Source: Methanomethylovorans sp. (lineage in GTDB: Archaea > Halobacteriota > Methanosarcinia > Methanosarcinales > Methanosarcinaceae). Taken from it: DNA of 10,558 bases. The notes beneath the pieces are model-generated. The model worked only from the letters and a program-made list of their open reading frames with translations. It was not told the DNA's origin and did not search any database. The DNA is taken from assembly GCA_020854785.1 (NCBI GenBank), contig JAHFZE010000075.1:1-10558 (forward strand), in the 5' to 3' direction. Of the stretch, positions 7,187 to 10,558 are shown piece by piece. The number at the start of each line of letters is the position of its first letter. Positions within the stretch are counted from its first letter, which is position 1. A program made the translations under genes and the position numbers.

Positions 7187-8479
7187 TCATCCGAACATTG
7201 TCTGTGGTTGATCGGTAGTCACCTGAACGGAATATTTTACAGGTGACATTACTTTCTTCACTGATCTTAAGAAATGGTCCATTTCCACCTGTTCTTTATC
7301 TTCTCTGACAGCAAGCATGCCTGCTTCCATTGCAACAGCACTCAGGTCAGCACCGCTCACCCCTTCGGCAAGAGCTGCAAGCCTCTTGAAATCAATGTCT
7401 TTTGCGATCTTCATTTTTCGGGTATGGATCCTGAGGATCAGTTCCCTTGCATTGGCATCAGGCATCGGCACATTAACTATTCTGTCAAATCTGCCGGGGC
7501 GCAGTATGGCCGGGTCAAGTACATCCAGACGGTTGGTTGCAGCAATTATGCGCACTTCTCCGCGGTTGTCAAAACCATCCATTTCGGCAAGAAGCTGCAT
7601 AAGTGTGCGCTGTACCTCGCGATCAGCACCATTCGTATCATTAAGACGCCTTGAAGCAATAGCATCAAGCTCATCGATGAATATGATAGATGGCGCCTTC
7701 TTCCTTGCCATGGCAAAGATCTCTCTCACAAGCTTTGCTCCATCACCGATGTATTTTTGGATCAGTTCGGAACCCACTACCCTAATAAAAGTAGCTTCTG
7801 TCCTGTTGGCCACAGCCTTTGCAAGCAGGGTTTTTCCTGTACCCGGTTCTCCAAAGAGCAAAACCCCTTTAGGGGGTGATATGCCAATTCTGGCAAATGC
7901 CTCCGGTTTAGTAAGAGGCAATTCAACTGATTCTACTATTTCCTGTACTTGTTCATCAAGACCGCCTATCTGGTCATAATCCACATCTTGGGGATCGACC
8001 ACTTCCATGGCATTTACCATTGGCTCCTCGGTGAAAGGTATAACGTCCACTACGGCAAGTGTCTGCTGGTTTAAAGCCACTGTAGCACCAGGTACCAGGG
8101 TTTCGTCATCTATGAACTGGGACACTCCCACCAGGAATTGAGGACCAGTACTACTTTTCACAAGTACTTTGTCATTACCAATGATGTCTATCACAGTTGC
8201 AACTACAAGAGGTGCAGTTTTCAATCGGTCTATCTCAGCCTGCATCCTGCGGACTTCGCGCTCGAATTTGAGTTTCTGGCTTTCAACATATCGTTTTTCC
8301 GATTCCATCTGGTCGCACTGCTCTTTTAGAAGAGTGTTGCGGGATTCCAATTGCTTCATGCGGTCCAGCAGGTATTTGGAAAAATCTTCGTCAGTTTCTG
8401 AACCAGGATATTCATAGTTTTTCCTGTCCGCTCCCGCGGGAGCGAATCTCTTGGCATCTGCTTCACTGGTCTCGTTCAT
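7187..8479 (-). CDS. pan: Proteasome-activating nucleotidase (PAN), AAA+ ATPase
   Basis: PAN forms a hexameric ring that unfolds proteins and feeds them into the 20S proteasome. The 430 residues show an N-terminal coiled coil (about 32-88), then Pro90, near where PAN has the proline that orders the ring, an OB domain (about 91-150), and the AAA module: Walker A GEPGTGKT (210-217), aromatic pore loop YIGDG (243-247), Walker B IIFIDE (265-270) and the arginine-finger segment RPGRFDR (327-333). I chose ATG 8479 because GGAG lies four bases upstream and a TATA box fits a start of transcription near 8488; the longer start at 8506 would lie upstream of that site. The protein ends in MFG where many PANs have the HbYX tail that opens the 20S gate. 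It is divergent from the aMBF1 gene and precedes the DUF99 gene. Confidence 0.96.
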   Translation of the reverse strand: MNETSEADAKRFAPAGADRKNYEYPGSETDEDFSKYLLDRMKQLESRNTLLKEQCDQMESEKRYVESQKLKFEREVRRMQAEIDRLKTAPLVVATVIDIIGNDKVLVKSSTGPQFLVGVSQFIDDETLVPGATVALNQQTLAVVDVIPFTEEPMVNAMEVVDPQDVDYDQIGGLDEQVQEIVESVELPLTKPEAFARIGISPPKGVLLFGEPGTGKTLLAKAVANRTEATFIRVVGSELIQKYIGDGAKLVREIFAMARKKAPSIIFIDELDAIASRRLNDTNGADREVQRTLMQLLAEMDGFDNRGEVRIIAATNRLDVLDPAILRPGRFDRIVNVPMPDANARELILRIHTRKMKIAKDIDFKRLAALAEGVSGADLSAVAMEAGMLAVREDKEQVEMDHFLRSVKKVMSPVKYSVQVTTDQPQTMFG

Positions 8480-8508
8480 ACAGCTCCGAACATTATTTAA
8501 GCGCATAC

Positions 8509-8518
8509 GATATATAGC
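8509..8518. promoter_or_regulatory. TATA box, possibly shared by pan and the aMBF1 gene
   Basis: CGATATATAG (plus strand) holds a self-complementary TATATA core midway in the 83-base divergent gap. On the minus strand it is about 26 bases from a transcription start near 8488, just ahead of the pan SD, and a purine stretch (GAAAGGG) lies directly upstream, where archaeal BRE elements sit. On the plus strand the same core would start transcription near 8540, leaving a leader of about 23 bases that contains the aMBF1 SD. Minus-strand use is the better supported of the two. Confidence 0.5.
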
Positions 8519-8562
8519 CCTTTCGTAAAAACGCTATGTAGGCTTTTAAGAGTGATTTGTGT

Positions 8563-9045
8563 ATGCAATGCGAAATATGCGGTGAAGATATTCGTGGAAG
8601 TCCTTTTAAGATCATTATCGATGGCAGCGAACTGACTGTATGCACCAAATGCTCCCAGTACGGTGCCCCTGCCAGCAAACGCACGCCTGTCTCCAGGAAA
8701 GTCTCCCCGGTGCAACCGGCATCTGTCAGGCCCAGGAGATCTCAGAGGACCGGGTTTGAAAAGCTGGCTGAAGAGATAGTGGACGATTATGATCATGTTA
8801 TTAGGGAAGCAAGGGAAAAACGTGGCTGGACGCCGGAACAACTTGCTGCCCAGATAAAGGAAAAGGCAACACTCATCCGGAAGTTTGAACGCCGGGAGCT
8901 TGTTCCTGAAGATAGTGTAAGGGAAAAGCTTGAACGTACCCTTGAGATCAAACTAATTGAAAGGATCAGTGATGATGACTGGAAAGCGGATACTCTCCAT
9001 AAAGGAACGACCCTTGGGGATATAGTCAATATCAAGCGTAAGTAA
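8563..9045 (+). CDS. Archaeal multiprotein bridging factor 1 (aMBF1), zinc-ribbon HTH protein
   Basis: The 160-residue protein begins with a zinc ribbon (Cys3, Cys6, Cys27, Cys30), has a basic, proline-containing linker (about 36-62), and then a Cro/C1-type helix-turn-helix domain (about 77-131). The HTH includes the conserved REAREKRGWTPEQLA and ELVPEDSVREKLE stretches. This architecture is that of archaeal MBF1, the homologue of a eukaryotic coactivator linking TBP to regulators. In archaea it has been linked to transcription and to ribosome association, and its exact role here is not visible. ATG 8563 is chosen because GTGAT (8552-8556) lies six bases upstream; an in-frame TTG at 8557 would sit directly against that SD. 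It is divergent from pan, and proC follows 22 bases after its stop. Confidence 0.92.
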   Translation: MQCEICGEDIRGSPFKIIIDGSELTVCTKCSQYGAPASKRTPVSRKVSPVQPASVRPRRSQRTGFEKLAEEIVDDYDHVIREAREKRGWTPEQLAAQIKEKATLIRKFERRELVPEDSVREKLERTLEIKLIERISDDDWKADTLHKGTTLGDIVNIKRK

Positions 9046-9067
9046 GCACACAGGGAGTTTTAAGTCA

Positions 9068-9883
9068 ATGAACCTTAAGGACAAGAAGCTGGGGATGATC
9101 GGAACTGGAAAGATGGGTTCTGCACTTATAAAAGGAATATGCGATTCAGGAATTATAGTGCCGTCTAATGTATATGCAAGCGATGTATATGAGATCGGGC
9201 TGGATAAAATGCGTGCCGAGATCGGCATAAATGTGTCTACTGACAATAATTATACAGTAGTGAATTCCGATATAATCCTGCTTGCGGTCAAACCTCAGAT
9301 ATTGAAGAGTGTCTTAAAATCGATAAAGGATCAGGTTACACCTCAGAAGCTAGTGATATCAATAGCTGCTGGTGTTCCTCTTCAGGAGATAGCAAAAGAA
9401 CTGGCTCCTGAAACGAGGATCATACGTGTGATGCCCAACATCGCTGCAACAGTTTCAGAAGCTGCCTCTGCAGTCTGTCCGGGATCTGCTGCTTCCATGG
9501 AAGATGCCGAACTGGCACTTGATATCTTCAGTTCAGTGGGTAGTGCTATAATAGTCCAGGAAAAACTGATGGATGCGGTGACAGGACTTTCAGGAAGCGG
9601 ACCTGCATATATATTCCCTGTTATCGAAGCTATGGCCGATGGTGGAGTGTATGAAGGCCTGGACAGAGATAGTGCGCTTGTGCTGGCAGCCCAGACAGTA
9701 CTTGGTGCGGCAAAGATGGCACTTGAGTTCCATGCTCATCCGGGTGAGCTAAAGGATATGGTGACTTCACCCGCAGGAACCACTATCAGAGGAATAAGGG
9801 AACTTGAGGAAAGGGGTGTACGTGCAGCCTTCATGAATGCGGTCATAGCTTCTGCAAAAAGGTCTCGGGAACTTGGTGAATAA
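9068..9883 (+). CDS. proC: Pyrroline-5-carboxylate reductase
   Basis: ProC reduces 1-pyrroline-5-carboxylate to proline with NAD(P)H, the last step of proline synthesis. The 271 residues have the N-terminal Rossmann loop GMIGTGKMG (9-17), the AVKPQ segment (73-77) and RVMPN (120-124) typical of P5C reductases, and a C-terminal dimer domain with the signature around GLSGSGPAYIF (173-183) and HPGELKDMVTSPAGTT (224-239). The length is normal for the family. GGGAG (9053-9057) lies ten bases before the ATG, slightly far. Only 22 bases separate it from the aMBF1 gene, so the two are probably co-transcribed. No other proline-synthesis gene is in the window. The call is very secure. Confidence 0.96.
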   Translation: MNLKDKKLGMIGTGKMGSALIKGICDSGIIVPSNVYASDVYEIGLDKMRAEIGINVSTDNNYTVVNSDIILLAVKPQILKSVLKSIKDQVTPQKLVISIAAGVPLQEIAKELAPETRIIRVMPNIAATVSEAASAVCPGSAASMEDAELALDIFSSVGSAIIVQEKLMDAVTGLSGSGPAYIFPVIEAMADGGVYEGLDRDSALVLAAQTVLGAAKMALEFHAHPGELKDMVTSPAGTTIRGIRELEERGVRAAFMNAVIASAKRSRELGE

Positions 9884-9897
9884 AATCTTATGGAAAA

Positions 9898-9911
9898 CTA
9901 TATATTTAAAT
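9898..9911 (+). promoter_or_regulatory. Strong AT-rich TATA element upstream of the DUF356 gene
   Basis: CTATATATTTAAAT is the most consensus-like archaeal TATA box in the window, with transcription expected near 9930. Two further candidates follow, TTTAAAATAA (9941-9950) and CTTATATCG (9958-9966). The last would start transcription near 9988, directly in front of the SD. The 126-base gap from proC to the TTG start is the most AT-rich part of the window, so this gene probably has its own regulated or strong promoter. Confidence 0.55.
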
Positions 9912-9953
9912 AGAATTTAGTAAATGTTGAGCATTTGAAATTTAAAATAACAA

Positions 9954-9972
9954 AATTCTTATATCGAGAATT
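9954..9972. repeat. Inverted repeat over a possible TATA element
   Basis: AATTCT (9954-9959) and AGAATT (9967-9972) are perfect inverted copies separated by seven bases that include TATATCG. The position over a TATA-like element just upstream of the DUF356 gene suits a dimeric-regulator operator. However, a 6-bp repeat in such AT-rich DNA can arise by chance. Confidence 0.3.
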
Positions 9973-9996
9973 GTAAAGTATGTTTGATATTAAAAA

Positions 9997-10003
9997 GGGG
10001 GAT
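9997..10003 (+). promoter_or_regulatory. Shine-Dalgarno site that selects a TTG start
   Basis: GGGGGAT lies six bases before TTG 10010, the ideal distance, while the only upstream in-frame ATG (9980) has no SD. The motif would fall inside the coding sequence if the ATG were used. This site therefore argues for TTG as the real start of the DUF356 gene. Confidence 0.6.
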
Positions 10004-10009
10004 TGTAGT

Positions 10010-10402
10010 TTGACCAGAGGGATTGACATTAAGTCGTTTGCTGTCATAAGGGCGGACAATGCCGACAAGGTTAATGTAGCATTGCATGATCTCGAACACT
10101 ATGGTCATCTACGTTTTCTATCAAAGCCTAAGCGCATCGAGCCTCAGTATGCAGATAATGTGCTCGTGAGTGTGGTAGGAGTACCACTTAAATCCAAATG
10201 TAACTCTGCAGCACTGGTGGAACTTGATAATAATGCGGGAGCAGCTATCAGTAAGCTTCGTAAGATCCATCCGCCTGCACACATTGTAATTGTGAGTCCG
10301 CGGCATAAAGTCTACGAAGAACTAGTGGATAAGGCCGAGCTATATCCTGAATTCGAACGCAAGTTCGCTTCCCAGGACAGTACCCAATCGGCTTATGGCT
10401 AA
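10010..10402 (+). CDS. DUF356 family protein, probable TTG start
   Basis: From TTG 10010 the protein has 130 residues. I place it in DUF356, a small family I recall as confined to methanogenic archaea, with no known function to my knowledge. The telling stretch is LRKIHPPAHIVIVSPRH (about 82-98); the N-terminal part, FAVIRADNADKVNVALHDLE, reads as a beta-alpha unit. No signal peptide, membrane segment or catalytic motif is visible, and the overall beta-alpha-beta pattern suggests a small cytosolic domain. An ATG at 9980 would add ten residues (MFDIKKGDCS) but lacks an SD. The gene has its own AT-rich promoter region, separate from proC. Its stop overlaps by two bases the stop of a convergent minus-strand gene. 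Family assignment is from memory of sequence patterns and should be read as moderate. Confidence 0.7.
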   Translation: MTRGIDIKSFAVIRADNADKVNVALHDLEHYGHLRFLSKPKRIEPQYADNVLVSVVGVPLKSKCNSAALVELDNNAGAAISKLRKIHPPAHIVIVSPRHKVYEELVDKAELYPEFERKFASQDSTQSAYG

Positions 10403-10557
10403 ATGAAAACGTTATCATCAGTGTTGTTGTAGTTGTGATTATGATCAGCTATTTGCCTTAATCTTTGAATATGGGTATATAGGCTTTCCACATCCTTTAT
10501 ATCCTTCTTTACGAGGAATAGGATGCGTTCCCTTAATTGGTGCTTTATTTTAACTCC
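10399..10557 (-). CDS. Unrecognised protein, C-terminal end (cut by right edge)
   Basis: The minus strand has an open frame of 52 codons from the right edge to TAG (10399-10401). The peptide starts GVKIKHQLRERILFLVKKDI and continues with a charged, helix-like stretch (KDVESLYTHIQRLRQIA), then a polar His/Asn/Asp tail ending DDNVFI. Codon choice looks like that of neighbouring genes, the helix pattern is sensible, and the end abuts the DUF356 stop as expected for convergent genes, so I judge it real. I do not recognise the family; it could be the helical tail of a regulator or a coiled-coil protein. The N-terminal part lies outside the window. Confidence 0.55.
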   Translation of the reverse strand, partial: GVKIKHQLRERILFLVKKDIKDVESLYTHIQRLRQIADHNHNYNNTDDNVFI

Positions 10558-10558
10558 G

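Noticed and set aside
7317-7979. 220-codon plus-strand open frame opposite pan
   Set aside because: It is antisense to the AAA module of pan; the Ser/Ala/Arg-rich, low-complexity translation is typical of a shadow frame.

Overview
The window looks like ordinary chromosome from a methanogenic euryarchaeon, most likely of the Methanosarcinales. It has an archaeal-type PheRS alpha chain, a PAN proteasomal ATPase, an archaeal MBF1, an archaeal GlmM, and small proteins that appear to belong to the archaeal/methanogen families DUF99, DUF531 and DUF356. Gene starts carry archaeal Shine-Dalgarno pieces (GGAG, GGTGAT) and TATA-like boxes at archaeal spacing. The genus cannot be fixed from the sequence alone. 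I see no mobile element, CRISPR array, tRNA or rRNA gene, and no gene-free stretch longer than about 130 bases.

Layout, left to right. (1) Positions 3-383: the C-terminal end of a radical SAM protein with a SPASM/twitch-like cysteine pattern, cut by the left edge. (2) Positions 492-3299: trpS and pheS, two aminoacyl-tRNA synthetase genes in one transcription unit. It ends in a clear hairpin plus T-run terminator whose loop is the pheS stop codon. (3) Positions 3322-5099, minus strand: a tight three-gene unit, larE-like PP-loop sulfurtransferase, then a GNAT acetyltransferase with a cysteine-rich tail, then a DUF531 protein with SPOUT-methyltransferase-like motifs. (4) Positions 5199-6539: glmM on the plus strand, divergent from larE and convergent with the next gene. 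(5) Positions 6547-8479, minus strand: the PAN ATPase gene followed by a DUF99 gene (endonuclease V-like fold). (6) Positions 8563-9883: the aMBF1 transcription-factor gene, divergent from pan across an 83-base promoter region, followed by proC. (7) Positions 10010-10402: a DUF356 protein, probably started at TTG behind a strong SD and an AT-rich promoter. (8) Positions 10399-10557, minus strand: the C-terminal end of an unrecognised protein whose stop codon overlaps the DUF356 stop.

Most genes are core information-processing or biosynthetic functions: tRNA charging, proteasome unfolding, transcription coactivation, proline synthesis and amino-sugar synthesis. The least explained part is the larE-GNAT-DUF531 unit. 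It joins a sulfur-transfer enzyme carrying three cysteines suited to an Fe-S cluster, a possible metal-binding acetyltransferase and a putative RNA methyltransferase, which makes a shared RNA- or cofactor-modification role worth testing.
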